Assembly (NCBI RefSeq): GCF_002211105.1
Contig: NZ_JPUA01000034.1
Coordinates: 963,871 to 1,011,735 of the forward strand
From: Halomonas campaniensis
GTDB taxonomy: Bacteria; Pseudomonadota; Gammaproteobacteria; Pseudomonadales; Halomonadaceae
Direction: 5' to 3'
DNA: 47,865 nt
In this document: in pieces, positions 1 to 7,731 of the stretch
Position numbering within the stretch: the first letter of the stretch is position 1
Layout: each line of letters opens with the position of its first letter
Notes under the pieces: generated by a model
The model's database searches: none
Seen by the model: the letters and a program-made list of their open reading frames with translations, nothing else
Told to the model about the DNA's origin: nothing
Made by a program: the position numbers and the translations under genes

Positions 1-354
1 GAGTCACAAAACCAGGATGTTGATGCCTGGGATCGCAGCGTACAGCTAGCCGATACGATCAAAACGGAAGAGCTGCTCGGCCTGGAGCAGCGCGAGGTGC
101 TGCATCGTCTCTATCACGAAGAGACCGTGCGCGTTTTTGAACCCAAAGCCCTGCGCTTTGGCTGCACCTGCTCCCGGGAGCGTATGAGCTACGCGTTGCA
201 CTCTCTAGGCAAGGAGGAACTGCGCGATATTTTGCACGAGCAGGGGGCTATTGATACCCAATGCCACTTTTGCCACACGAAATATCACTACACAGCAGCG
301 GATATTGAAACTTTGTTGGACGACCCTGAAGCCCCATCGCCTACGATTCACTAA
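1..354 (+). CDS. hslO: Hsp33 redox-regulated chaperonin, C-terminal part (5' end outside window)
   Basis: The reading frame is open from base 1, so this is the 3' end of a gene that starts outside the window; 117 residues are visible. Hsp33 is a cytosolic holdase chaperone switched on by oxidation of a zinc-bound cysteine cluster. The visible part carries that cluster in the usual arrangement: a C-x-C pair (GCTCSRE) and, about 30 residues later, a C-x-x-C pair (CHFC), followed by a short acidic tail. The linker and zinc domain are complete; the N-terminal substrate-binding domain is not in view. It is followed by pckA on the same strand, a neighbourhood seen in many gammaproteobacteria. Confidence 0.93.
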   Translation, partial: ESQNQDVDAWDRSVQLADTIKTEELLGLEQREVLHRLYHEETVRVFEPKALRFGCTCSRERMSYALHSLGKEELRDILHEQGAIDTQCHFCHTKYHYTAADIETLLDDPEAPSPTIH

Positions 355-655
355 CTTTGTAGTCGAAAGCATATGCCAGGGCGACTAACAGCTGTACTGG
401 GAGCGCCATTGTATTCAATGATTTTGACGGTTCTTGCAAACGGCTGTTTGAATTATTACTGCGCTGCAACACAAAATGTAGTGTCTTTGTAGTAGTTTAA
501 CTACAAGATATTTGATCTTCGCCCCCGTTTCCTGGGGGCTTTCTTTTTGCCATAATGCGCCGGACTTCAGCGCGCCCAGCCGGTTTTTCAGTGGTTGGGA
601 TGAACATTAAGGCGTCGGTGACGCCCGGTAAATCGAGAGAAGCCCAGGAATCGAC
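355..655. other. hslO-pckA intergenic region
   Basis: 301 bases without a gene. It contains a short inverted repeat (TTGTAGT, 487-493, and ACTACAA, 500-506, around a 6-base loop) and the terminator-like hairpin described separately at 521-548. The stretch from 549 to 655 must hold the pckA leader; an AGGA about six bases before the pckA ATG can serve as ribosome binding site. I could not identify a convincing sigma-70 promoter. The 63-codon minus-strand frame here has no coding character that I can see. Confidence 0.5.
521..548 (+). terminator. Rho-independent terminator after hslO
   Basis: GCCCCC (521-526) pairs with GGGGGC (534-539) around a 7-base loop and is followed by TTTCTTTTT. It lies about 165 bases after the hslO stop and 107 bases before pckA, so it either ends hslO transcription or acts as an attenuator if the pckA promoter is upstream of it. 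Confidence 0.7.
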
Positions 656-2212
656 ATGACCACGACTCAAGCCGCTCCCCAATCCCACGTTAATCTCAGC
701 AGCGCCGAACTAGTTGAGCGCGCAGTGGCACGTGGCGAAGGCCGCCTCTCAGCCAACGGCGCCTTGGTAGTCAATACCGGCCTGCGTACCGGCCGTTCAC
801 CGAAAGATCGCTATATCGTCGATGAACCCTCCACTAGCAGCCAAATCGACTGGGGTAACGTTAACCAGCCCTTCGACGCCGCCAAGTTCAATGCCTTGTG
901 GGATCGGGTCAATGACTACCTGGTCAACCAAGAGCATTTTGTCTCTGAACTGCACGTGGGCAGTGATTCCACTCACTATCTACCGGTGCGCGTCACCACT
1001 GAAACTGCATGGCAAAACCTGTTTGGCCGTACCATGTTTGTGCGCCCTCAGGCCTATAATTCAGCGGTTAAAGACGAGTGGACAATTCTCAACGCCGCGG
1101 GCTTTGAGTGCGACCCTTCTCGTGACGGCACCAACTCTGATGGCTGTGTGATCATCAACTTCGCCGACAAAAAAGTGCTGATCGCAGGCATGCGCTACGC
1201 CGGCGAAATGAAAAAAGCCATGTTCTCGGTGCAGAACTTCCTGCTGCCGGCCGCTGACGTGCTGCCCATGCACTGCTCGGCGAACGTGGGTGAAGATGGT
1301 GAAACCTGCCTCTTCTTCGGTCTCTCCGGCACCGGTAAAACCACGCTTTCTGCGGATCAGGCGCGCTTCTTGATCGGTGACGACGAGCACGCTTGGGGCG
1401 ACGGCATTGTCTTCAATATGGAAGGCGGCTGTTACGCCAAATGTATCGACCTCTCCGAGAAGAATGAGCCGGTCATCTGGAACGCCATCAAGTTTGGTAC
1501 CGTGCTGGAAAACGTAGTGCTGGATGACCGCCGTGAGCCTAACTACGCTGACGATAGCCTGACCCAAAACTCCCGCGCCGCGTACCCGCTAGAGCACGTT
1601 GAGAAGCGCGTAGCGGAGAATCTGGCTGGCGAGCCGAATGCCATCGTGTTCCTGACCTGCGATATGTCCGGCGTACTGCCCCCGGTTTCTATTCTTTCCA
1701 AAGAAGCCGCGGCGTACCACTTCCTATCAGGCTACACCGCCAAAGTGGGCTCTACTGAAATGGGCTCATCTGAAGGCTTGGCCGCCACATTCTCTACCTG
1801 CTTTGGCGCGCCGTTCTTCCCGCGCCCGGCCCGTGAGTATGCTGACCTGCTGATCAAGCGCGTCGAGAAGAAAGACGCCCAGGTATACCTGGTTAATACC
1901 GGCTGGACAGGTGGTGCTTATGGCGAAGGCGGCGCACGCTTCTCCATTCCGACCACCCGCGCTATCATTAGCGCCATTCAGTCTGGCGTGCTGCGCGACA
2001 TCGATACCAAGCACATCGATGGGCTCAATCTGCAAGTGCCGGTAGCCGTGCCAGGCGTTGACTCCAGCCTGCTCGACCCGCGTGAGACCTGGCAAGACCG
2101 TGATGCCTATGACCGCCATCTAAAAGAGCTGGCGACCAAATTCGTCGATAACTTCAAGAAGTTTGAAGGGGTTAACGAAGCGATCATTAAGGCAGGCCCT
2201 CAGCTAGGCTAA
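656..2212 (+). CDS. pckA: Phosphoenolpyruvate carboxykinase (ATP)
   Basis: Catalyses oxaloacetate + ATP to phosphoenolpyruvate + CO2 + ADP, the entry step of gluconeogenesis, in the cytosol. The 518-residue product has the full family length. Visible motifs in order: the substrate-binding RTGRSPKDR near residue 44, the kinase P-loop GLSGTGKTT near residue 225, the metal-binding [11 protein letters not shown] just after it, and [14 protein letters not shown]. The ATG at 656 has an AGGA six bases upstream and begins a normal N terminus. The gene stands alone, with a terminator hairpin before it and a strong one after it. mdh, the enzyme supplying oxaloacetate from malate, lies 27 kb further on. 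Confidence 0.97.
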   Translation: MTTTQAAPQSHVNLSSAELVERAVARGEGRLSANGALVVNTGLRTGRSPKDRYIVDEPSTSSQIDWGNVNQPFDAAKFNALWDRVNDYLVNQEHFVSELHVGSDSTHYLPVRVTTETAWQNLFGRTMFVRPQAYNSAVKDEWTILNAAGFECDPSRDGTNSDGCVIINFADKKVLIAGMRYAGEMKKAMFSVQNFLLPAADVLPMHCSANVGEDGETCLFFGLSGTGKTTLSADQARFLIGDDEHAWGDGIVFNMEGGCYAKCIDLSEKNEPVIWNAIKFGTVLENVVLDDRREPNYADDSLTQNSRAAYPLEHVEKRVAENLAGEPNAIVFLTCDMSGVLPPVSILSKEAAAYHFLSGYTAKVGSTEMGSSEGLAATFSTCFGAPFFPRPAREYADLLIKRVEKKDAQVYLVNTGWTGGAYGEGGARFSIPTTRAIISAIQSGVLRDIDTKHIDGLNLQVPVAVPGVDSSLLDPRETWQDRDAYDRHLKELATKFVDNFKKFEGVNEAIIKAGPQLG

Positions 2213-2249
2213 GATTCAGCTGAACTAGGTTTATAAAAATAAGTGTCTA

Positions 2250-2284
2250 AAAAGGGGCAGTGCCAAGGCACTGCCCCTTTTTTT
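2250..2284 (+). terminator. Strong rho-independent terminator after pckA
   Basis: A near-perfect inverted repeat (AAAAGGGGCAGTGC, loop CAAG, GCACTGCCCC) runs straight into a run of seven T residues. The A-rich 5' arm and T-rich 3' arm make it potentially bidirectional, but only plus-strand genes flank it. Confidence 0.9.
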
Positions 2285-2343
2285 GACGGCGTTTTTTGGC
2301 TACTGACGGTATGTTGGTGGTTAAAAAGACTAAGGAGCCTAAC

Positions 2344-3564
2344 GTGCATTTCTGGACTCAAAAAAAACTCGCCACTATTCATAATCTGCACGATGTTGAG
2401 CGGCTGGCACGGCGCAAGCTGCCCAGGCCCATTTTTGGCTATATTGACCATGTCGCCGAGGATGGGCGTACCCAGCGCGCGAACCTGAGCGCTTTTGATG
2501 AGTACCGCTTTTTGCCCAAGGCGTTTGTTAATGTCTCGCAAATTGATCTGCACACCGAGCTCTATGGCAAACGCTACGCCGTGCCTTTCGGCATCGCCCC
2601 CATGGGGATCAGTGCGCTTTCGACTTACCAAGGGGACTTAGTGCTGGCGCGGGCAGCGGCGAAGCGCAACCTGCCAATGATTATGAGCGGGTCGTCTCTG
2701 GTGCCTATGGAAGAGGTGGCCAAGGTCGAGGGCGCCGACTGGTTTCAGGCCTATCTGCCGGGAACCCCGGAAGGTATCGAGGCGCTATTGGCGCGTATCC
2801 AGCGGGCCGGTTTCAAAAAACTAGTGGTAACACTCGATTACCCGGTACCCCCAAATCCCGATAATTTCCGCCGTGCGGGGTTTTCCTCGCCGCTGGAGCC
2901 AAGCCTGCGCCTCGCCTTCGATGGCTTGCTGCGCCCAGGCTGGCTGTGCAACACCTTTCTGCGCACCTTGTGGAAGCATGGTATGCCGCATTTCGAAAAC
3001 AATTTCGCTGAGCGGGGCGCACCTGTTATTTCCCGCCAGGCAGCGCGGGATTTCTCGGGGCGGCGTCATTTTGACTGGGGCTATCTCGATTTGGTGCGGC
3101 GCCTGTGGCCCGACACCCTGATCGTTAAAGGAGTGCTCAACCCTGAGGATGCGGTACGTGCTCAACAGGCAGGGGTTGATGGCATTATTCTTTCCAACCA
3201 CGGCGCCCGCCAGTTGGATTGCACTATTTCACCCCTCCAGGTGCTGCCTGAGATTAAGCGCAGGGTTAGCGATATTCCGATAATGATCGACAGCGGCTTC
3301 CGGCGTGGCACCGATGTGATAAAGGCGCTGGCATTGGGGGCTGATTTTGTCTTTGTGGGGCGCCCCTTCAACTACGCCGCCGCCTGCGCAGGGCAGGCCG
3401 GGGTAGAGCATGTTGCCGATCTTCTAAAGCGTGAGGTTGAACGCAATATGGCACTGCTGGGGCTGACCAGCCTCTCGCAGCTAGACTGTACCTGCCTCTA
3501 CCAACCAACAGCCGGTGAAGTACCGCAGTCATTGTCGTCCATGCACAAAAGCATCAGCGGATGA
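2344..3564 (+). CDS. FMN-dependent 2-hydroxyacid dehydrogenase (LldD/glycolate-oxidase family)
   Basis: A 406-residue member of the FMN-dependent alpha-hydroxyacid dehydrogenase family, TIM-barrel enzymes that oxidise L-lactate, glycolate, mandelate or similar acids and pass electrons to the quinone pool or oxygen. Visible family features: PFGIAPMG and IMSGSS for FMN binding, the LIVKGVL lysine strand, and the active-site SNHGARQLD with catalytic His and Arg. The more usual sequence is SNHGGRQLD, so the second Gly is replaced by Ala. The family is certain; L-lactate is a likely substrate but not proved by sequence. I chose the GTG at 2344 because AAGGAG lies six bases before it; a TTG at 2296 and an ATG at 2311 are upstream alternatives without a good ribosome binding site. 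Confidence 0.88.
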   Translation: MHFWTQKKLATIHNLHDVERLARRKLPRPIFGYIDHVAEDGRTQRANLSAFDEYRFLPKAFVNVSQIDLHTELYGKRYAVPFGIAPMGISALSTYQGDLVLARAAAKRNLPMIMSGSSLVPMEEVAKVEGADWFQAYLPGTPEGIEALLARIQRAGFKKLVVTLDYPVPPNPDNFRRAGFSSPLEPSLRLAFDGLLRPGWLCNTFLRTLWKHGMPHFENNFAERGAPVISRQAARDFSGRRHFDWGYLDLVRRLWPDTLIVKGVLNPEDAVRAQQAGVDGIILSNHGARQLDCTISPLQVLPEIKRRVSDIPIMIDSGFRRGTDVIKALALGADFVFVGRPFNYAAACAGQAGVEHVADLLKREVERNMALLGLTSLSQLDCTCLYQPTAGEVPQSLSSMHKSISG

Positions 3565-3606
3565 AACTGAACCACGGTTTAGATCCGTACACCCCCCATT
3601 TTTAGT

Positions 3607-3687
3607 GCCACCGGGCGTCGTGCCGACGCCTCCCGCGGGTGCCTACGAACGCTCGCCGATCTCGCGTTCTTCGTTACCACGCGCTAC
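3607..3687 (-). repeat. Dispersed GC-rich intergenic repeat, copy 1
   Basis: Read on the minus strand it starts GTAGCGCGTGGTAACGAAG, passes through GGCACCCGCGGGAGGCG and ends CGCCCGGTGGC. It is nearly identical to copies at 3801-3883 and 38151-38229. It begins about 40 bases after the stop of the hydroxyacid dehydrogenase gene. Confidence 0.8.
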
Positions 3688-3718
3688 GGATGTGCACGAA
3701 GCAGAATCGATGGATTTT

Positions 3719-3790
3719 CGTAGCGCGGCGTAAGCGTCAGCGCACCCGCAGCGGCGGCCCGGCGCGAAAGCAGCGCGCAGCGGTGCCGGG
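3719..3790 (+). repeat. Dispersed GC-rich intergenic repeat, copy 2
   Basis: Plus orientation. It has the GTAGCGCGGCGTAAGCG start and the GCAGCGGTGCCGGG end seen at 38085-38140, but about 15 extra GC-rich bases (GGCCCGGCGCGAAA) interrupt the middle and the central CCCGCGGG is changed to CCCGCAGC. It looks like a diverged copy. Confidence 0.75.
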
Positions 3791-3800
3791 TTTAGCGTGG

Positions 3801-3883
3801 TGCCCACTGGGCGTCGTTCCGCCGCCTCCCGCGGGTGCCTACGAACGCTCGCTGAACTCGCGTTCTTCGTTACCACGCGCTAC
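3801..3883 (-). repeat. Dispersed GC-rich intergenic repeat, copy 3
   Basis: Minus orientation, almost the same sequence as copy 1. With copies 1 and 2 it fills most of the 338-base gap between two convergent genes (hydroxyacid dehydrogenase and LysR), which contains no other feature. The overlapping reading frames of 60-87 codons in this stretch are products of the high GC content and I do not regard them as genes. Confidence 0.8.
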
Positions 3884-3902
3884 GGGATGTGCATCTGTCT
3901 GA

Positions 3903-4763
3903 TCAAAGCCTAAACCCTTCAACAATATGCTCAGCCAAACTATCAATAATGGGTGACTGTGTAGAAGCGGTGCGCAGTAGCACGATGGAGGATTCGGGTA
4001 ATTCGGGAAACCCCTCTTTTTCACCCAGTATCTGCATATCGGCGGTAACTAAGCTGCGCATCCAGGCAGAAACGGCCAATCCTGCCCCAACAACGGCTTG
4101 CAGCGTTGCCAGGCTGGGGCTGCTGTAAGCGATTCGATACGCTCGGTCTGCGCGATCAAGGGCATTACAGGCATGGCGGCGACAAAAGCAGGGGGCTTCA
4201 AACAGGGCAAGCGGCACCGGCGTTTGTAAATGTGTGCAATGACTCTCAGCCGAGACCCACACGGTAGCCTCACGCCTTAAAATAGTGCCAATTTCGTCAC
4301 CTATCTCCCGGGTCATAATAATTAGATCCAGACTACCTTGCGGCTGCTGTGAAAGCACTGACGAGGGCGCGCAGTGGACATCCACATCCACTAGCGGCCA
4401 GGCTTGGGAAAAGGTTTTCAGAATACCAGGTAAAAAACGCATCACGTAGTCATCCGGCACGCCCAGACGAACCCGGCCGACCATATCGGGCTGGCGTAGA
4501 AGTGTCAGCGCCTCTCCCTGCAGCGATAGAATTTTACGCGCATAGCCCAGCAGTGTATGGCCTTCGCTGGTCAGCTGCAGCGGCTTACTCTGCCGTACAA
4601 AAAGTGGGCGCTGAATCACATCCTCTTCCAGCCGCTTCATCTGCATGCTTACCGCCGATTGTGTGCGGTTCACCGTTTGCGCGGCACGGGTAAACCCCCC
4701 TTGGTCGATAATGGCAACAAAGGTGCGCAATAACTCGTGATCAATCGTGGGTAGCAGAGCCAT
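3903..4763 (-). CDS. LysR-family transcriptional regulator
   Basis: A 286-residue LysR-type regulator. The N-terminal winged helix is clear (LLRTFVAIIDQGGFTRAAQTVNRTQSAVSMQMKRLEE), followed by the effector domain (GRVRLGVPDDYV onwards). The overall pattern resembles LrhA/PecT-type members. The frame continues upstream to 4841, but the ATG at 4763 places the DNA-binding domain at the usual distance from the start, and AAGG lies about ten bases upstream. It is transcribed away from the small DUF1127 gene across a 121-base gap, an arrangement that suggests it controls that gene and itself. The effector is unknown. Its 3' end stops within 20 bases of repeat copy 3. Confidence 0.9.
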   Translation of the reverse strand: MALLPTIDHELLRTFVAIIDQGGFTRAAQTVNRTQSAVSMQMKRLEEDVIQRPLFVRQSKPLQLTSEGHTLLGYARKILSLQGEALTLLRQPDMVGRVRLGVPDDYVMRFLPGILKTFSQAWPLVDVDVHCAPSSVLSQQPQGSLDLIIMTREIGDEIGTILRREATVWVSAESHCTHLQTPVPLALFEAPCFCRRHACNALDRADRAYRIAYSSPSLATLQAVVGAGLAVSAWMRSLVTADMQILGEKEGFPELPESSIVLLRTASTQSPIIDSLAEHIVEGFRL

Positions 4764-4884
4764 AGGTATCAACCTTATTGATGTCTTGCATAAGGAGTAT
4801 TCGTTGGATTGATTGTAGTGGTTGCTCAATACTTCTTTCAACGCTTATCTGGTATGCCGCGTTAAGCGGCTAGAGGAGGTTGAA

Positions 4885-5115
4885 ATGGAGTGCTCAGTTG
4901 CAGCTCATCAAAACGTACAGCGCCAAGAGGCAGAACAGCGTGCGGGTAAAGTCACCTGGCGGGAAAGGCTCTATCGTTGGCGGCAACTGCGTCGCGAGCG
5001 CTATGCACTGCGCCATTTAAGCGACGACATGCTAAAAGATATTGGCCTTAGTCGCGAAGCTATTCAACGCGAAGCGCATCGGCCGTTTTGGGATGACCGA
5101 GGCTGGCGCCGCTAG
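4885..5115 (+). CDS. DUF1127 (YjiS-like) small protein
   Basis: A 76-residue basic protein ending in the DUF1127 signature: an arginine-rich helix (RERLYRWRQLRRER), then LRHLSDDMLKDIGLSREAIQREAHRPFW. In other proteobacteria small proteins of this family have been linked to RNA binding, phosphate uptake and motility, but no function can be assigned here. The start is the ATG at 4885, which has a strong AGGAGG five bases before it; a TTG at 4822 in the same frame lacks this. It is divergent from the LysR gene. Confidence 0.85.
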   Translation: MECSVAAHQNVQRQEAEQRAGKVTWRERLYRWRQLRRERYALRHLSDDMLKDIGLSREAIQREAHRPFWDDRGWRR

Positions 5116-5202
5116 CCGGTGCTCTTTAAGGTCATGCCAGCCGTAGCGGGTTTGTGATACCTTGTTGGCACTTAAAAATGCTGCATGAGTTAGTTGCAAT
5201 TT

Positions 5203-7584
5203 ATGGATGTCAATCAGCGTATTATTTCCCGCCTGGCCACTGAGCTTGGTGTGCGTCCCGAGCAAGTAGCGGCCACGGTGGAGCTACTGGATGGCGGCGC
5301 CACCGTGCCGTTTATTGCCCGTTACCGTAAAGAAGTCACCGGCGCGCTGGACGATATCCAGCTGCGCCAATTGGATGAGCGTCTTCGCTATCTGCGTGAG
5401 TTGGAAGAGCGCCGTGCCGCGGTACTTGTCGCCATTGATGAGCAGGGCAAACTCGATGCTACGCTGAAAGCCAGCATTGACGCTGCTGAAACCAAGCAGC
5501 GGTTGGAAGATTTATACCTGCCGTTTAAGAAAAAACGCCGCACCAAAGCGCAAATTGCCCGCGAAGCAGGGCTGGAGCCGCTGGCGGATGCGTTGCTTGC
5601 CGACCCAAGCCTCGACCCTGAAAGCGAAGCGGCCAACTATCTGCGTCCGGCTGAGGGCGATATTCCCGCCATTGAAGATGCCAAGGCTGCCCTGGATGGC
5701 GCCAAGCAGATCTTGATGGAGCGCTTTGCTGAAGACCCAGAGCTGATTGGCCAACTGCGCGAACGGCTGTGGCAAGAGGGCGAACTAAGCGCCCGCGTGC
5801 TGGAGGGCAAGCAGCAGGAGGGCGCTAAGTTCTCCGACTACTTTGAACACGATGAAAAGCTCGCCAAAGCGCCGTCACACCGCGCTCTGGCCATGTTTAG
5901 GGCGCGTAACGAAGGTGTGCTGAGTCTGTCGATTCGCCTACCCGGCGAAGAAGAAGCCCCCGTCCATCCTGCTCAAGTCGCGATTGCCAAGCAGTTCGGT
6001 ATCAGCGACCAGGGCCGCCCGGCGGATAAATGGTTAGCCGAAGTGGTGCGCTGGACATGGCGGGTGAAGCTCTACACAGCCCTGGAGACCGAGCTGCTGG
6101 GGCGCCTGCGCGAACAGGCCGAATTGACCGCGATAGACGTGTTCGCGGCCAACCTAAAAGACCTGCTTCTGGCGGCCCCGGCGGGGCAAAAAGTCACCCT
6201 GGCCATCGACCCCGGCCAGCGCACCGGCTGTAAGGTTGCGGTAATTGATGCCACCGGGCAATTTGTCGATCACACCACTATCTATCCCCATGCGCCGCAA
6301 AACCAGTGGAATGAAGCCCTGAGCGTGCTGGCGAAGCTGGTAAAACAGCACGGCGTCGAGCTGATTGCAGTGGGCAACGGCACCGCGAGTCGCGAAACCG
6401 ATAAGCTAGCGGGAGAACTACTCAAAGCACTGGCCCCCGCGCATCGGTTAAGCAAAGTGATGGTCTCTGAGGCGGGGGCTTCGGTTTACTCCGCCTCTGA
6501 GTACGCCTCGCGGGAAATGCCGGATCTCGATGTCACCGTACGCGGCGCGGTCTCTATCGGCCGCCGCCTGCAGGATCCGCTGGCCGAGCTGGTGAAAATC
6601 GAGCCCAAGTCGATTGGTGTGGGCCAGTATCAGCACGATGTTTCTCAGGTGCAGCTCTCCCGCAGCCTGGAAGTGGTGATAGAGGACTGTGTTAACGCTG
6701 TGGGCGTCGATCTCAATACCGCCTCCAGCGCACTGCTTTCACGAGTGGCTGGCCTTAGCACGGCCTTGGCGGAAAATATCGTTGCCCAGCGTAACGTCAA
6801 AGGCGCCTTTAAAAGCCGTAAAGAGCTGTTAGAAGTGAGCCGTCTGGGGGCTAAAACCTTTGAGCAGTGCGCGGGCTTCTTGCGTATTCACAATGCTGAC
6901 AACCCCTTGGATGCCAGCGCCGTACACCCGGAAGCCTACCCGCTGGTGGAGCGCATCGCCAAACAGAGTGGCCGTGAGGTACGTGGCCTGATTGGTGATA
7001 GCGCCGCACTCAAAGCGTTAAAACCTGCCGATTTCGCCGATGAGCGCTTCGGGGTACCCACGGTGAACGATATCCTCAAAGAGCTGGATAAGCCTGGCCG
7101 CGACCCGCGCCCTGAGTTTAAAGCCGCTGAGTTCCGTGAAGGGGTCGAAACCTTAAATGATCTCAAGCTCGGCATGGTGCTGGAAGGCACCGTGACCAAC
7201 GTCACGCATTTTGGCGCTTTTGTGGATATCGGCGTCCATCAGGATGGTTTGGTGCATATTTCGGCGCTATCGGATCGCTTTATCGAGGATCCGCGCAGCG
7301 TGGTGAAGGCTGGTGATATCGTTACCGTTAAAGTGATGAGCGTGGATATTCCTCGCAAGCGGGTAGGGCTTTCAATGCGCCTTGATGACCAGCCAGAGGC
7401 TGAAAACGATGTTAAGAGCGATGCGAATAGAAACGATACAAACAAGAACAACGGCTCGCCTAAAGATCAGCGTAACGCCAACCGAAAGTCGCCTCGCAGC
7501 CAGCGTAATAGCGCCAAGCCCGACGAACCAGCGCCCATGGGCGCGTTGGGGGCTGCCTTGCTAAAAGCGCGTGGCGGCAAATAG
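5203..7584 (+). CDS. tex: Tex-family transcription accessory / RNA-binding protein
   Basis: A 793-residue cytosolic nucleic-acid-binding protein related to eukaryotic Spt6. Domains in order: N-terminal helical region (VPFIARYRKEVTGALDD near residue 40), a YqgF/RNase H-like domain (LAIDPGQRTGCKVAVID near 330), helix-hairpin-helix motifs (VDLNTASSALLSRVAGLS near 505), and an S1 RNA-binding domain (GMVLEGTVTNVTHFGAFVDIG, about 655-725). The last 70 residues are a polar Asn/Arg/Lys-rich tail ending GALGAALLKARGGK. ATG 5203 (MDVNQR) is preferred over TTG 5194, though neither has a strong ribosome binding site. It is probably monocistronic. Confidence 0.95.
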   Translation: MDVNQRIISRLATELGVRPEQVAATVELLDGGATVPFIARYRKEVTGALDDIQLRQLDERLRYLRELEERRAAVLVAIDEQGKLDATLKASIDAAETKQRLEDLYLPFKKKRRTKAQIAREAGLEPLADALLADPSLDPESEAANYLRPAEGDIPAIEDAKAALDGAKQILMERFAEDPELIGQLRERLWQEGELSARVLEGKQQEGAKFSDYFEHDEKLAKAPSHRALAMFRARNEGVLSLSIRLPGEEEAPVHPAQVAIAKQFGISDQGRPADKWLAEVVRWTWRVKLYTALETELLGRLREQAELTAIDVFAANLKDLLLAAPAGQKVTLAIDPGQRTGCKVAVIDATGQFVDHTTIYPHAPQNQWNEALSVLAKLVKQHGVELIAVGNGTASRETDKLAGELLKALAPAHRLSKVMVSEAGASVYSASEYASREMPDLDVTVRGAVSIGRRLQDPLAELVKIEPKSIGVGQYQHDVSQVQLSRSLEVVIEDCVNAVGVDLNTASSALLSRVAGLSTALAENIVAQRNVKGAFKSRKELLEVSRLGAKTFEQCAGFLRIHNADNPLDASAVHPEAYPLVERIAKQSGREVRGLIGDSAALKALKPADFADERFGVPTVNDILKELDKPGRDPRPEFKAAEFREGVETLNDLKLGMVLEGTVTNVTHFGAFVDIGVHQDGLVHISALSDRFIEDPRSVVKAGDIVTVKVMSVDIPRKRVGLSMRLDDQPEAENDVKSDANRNDTNKNNGSPKDQRNANRKSPRSQRNSAKPDEPAPMGALGAALLKARGGK

Positions 7585-7688
7585 TCGCGCTTCTTGAAGC
7601 GTATGCGACTTGAAAATAATATCGTTGCCGCCATATCCTGCCTTCTATTTGCAAGACAGCGATGATGGCGATGCCACCTGACTACACC

Positions 7689-7711
7689 AAGGCCCGCTCA
7701 CGGCGGGCCTT
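7689..7711 (+). terminator. GC-rich hairpin between tex and gshA
   Basis: AAGGCCCGC (7689-7697) and GCGGGCCTT (7703-7711) form a perfect 9-bp stem with a 5-base loop. No T run follows, and the gshA ribosome binding site starts only six bases later, so it may be a weak terminator for tex or a structure affecting gshA translation. Confidence 0.5.
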
Positions 7712-7731
7712 ACTGACAAGGAGTGTTCACC

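Noticed and set aside
1061..1567. 168-codon open frame antisense to pckA
   Set aside because: It lies wholly inside the conserved pckA coding sequence on the other strand and shows no recognisable domain or ribosome binding site.
3515..3902. Several 60-87-codon frames in the gap after the hydroxyacid dehydrogenase gene
   Set aside because: They translate the dispersed GC-rich repeat copies and give Arg/Pro/Ser-rich products with no conserved pattern.
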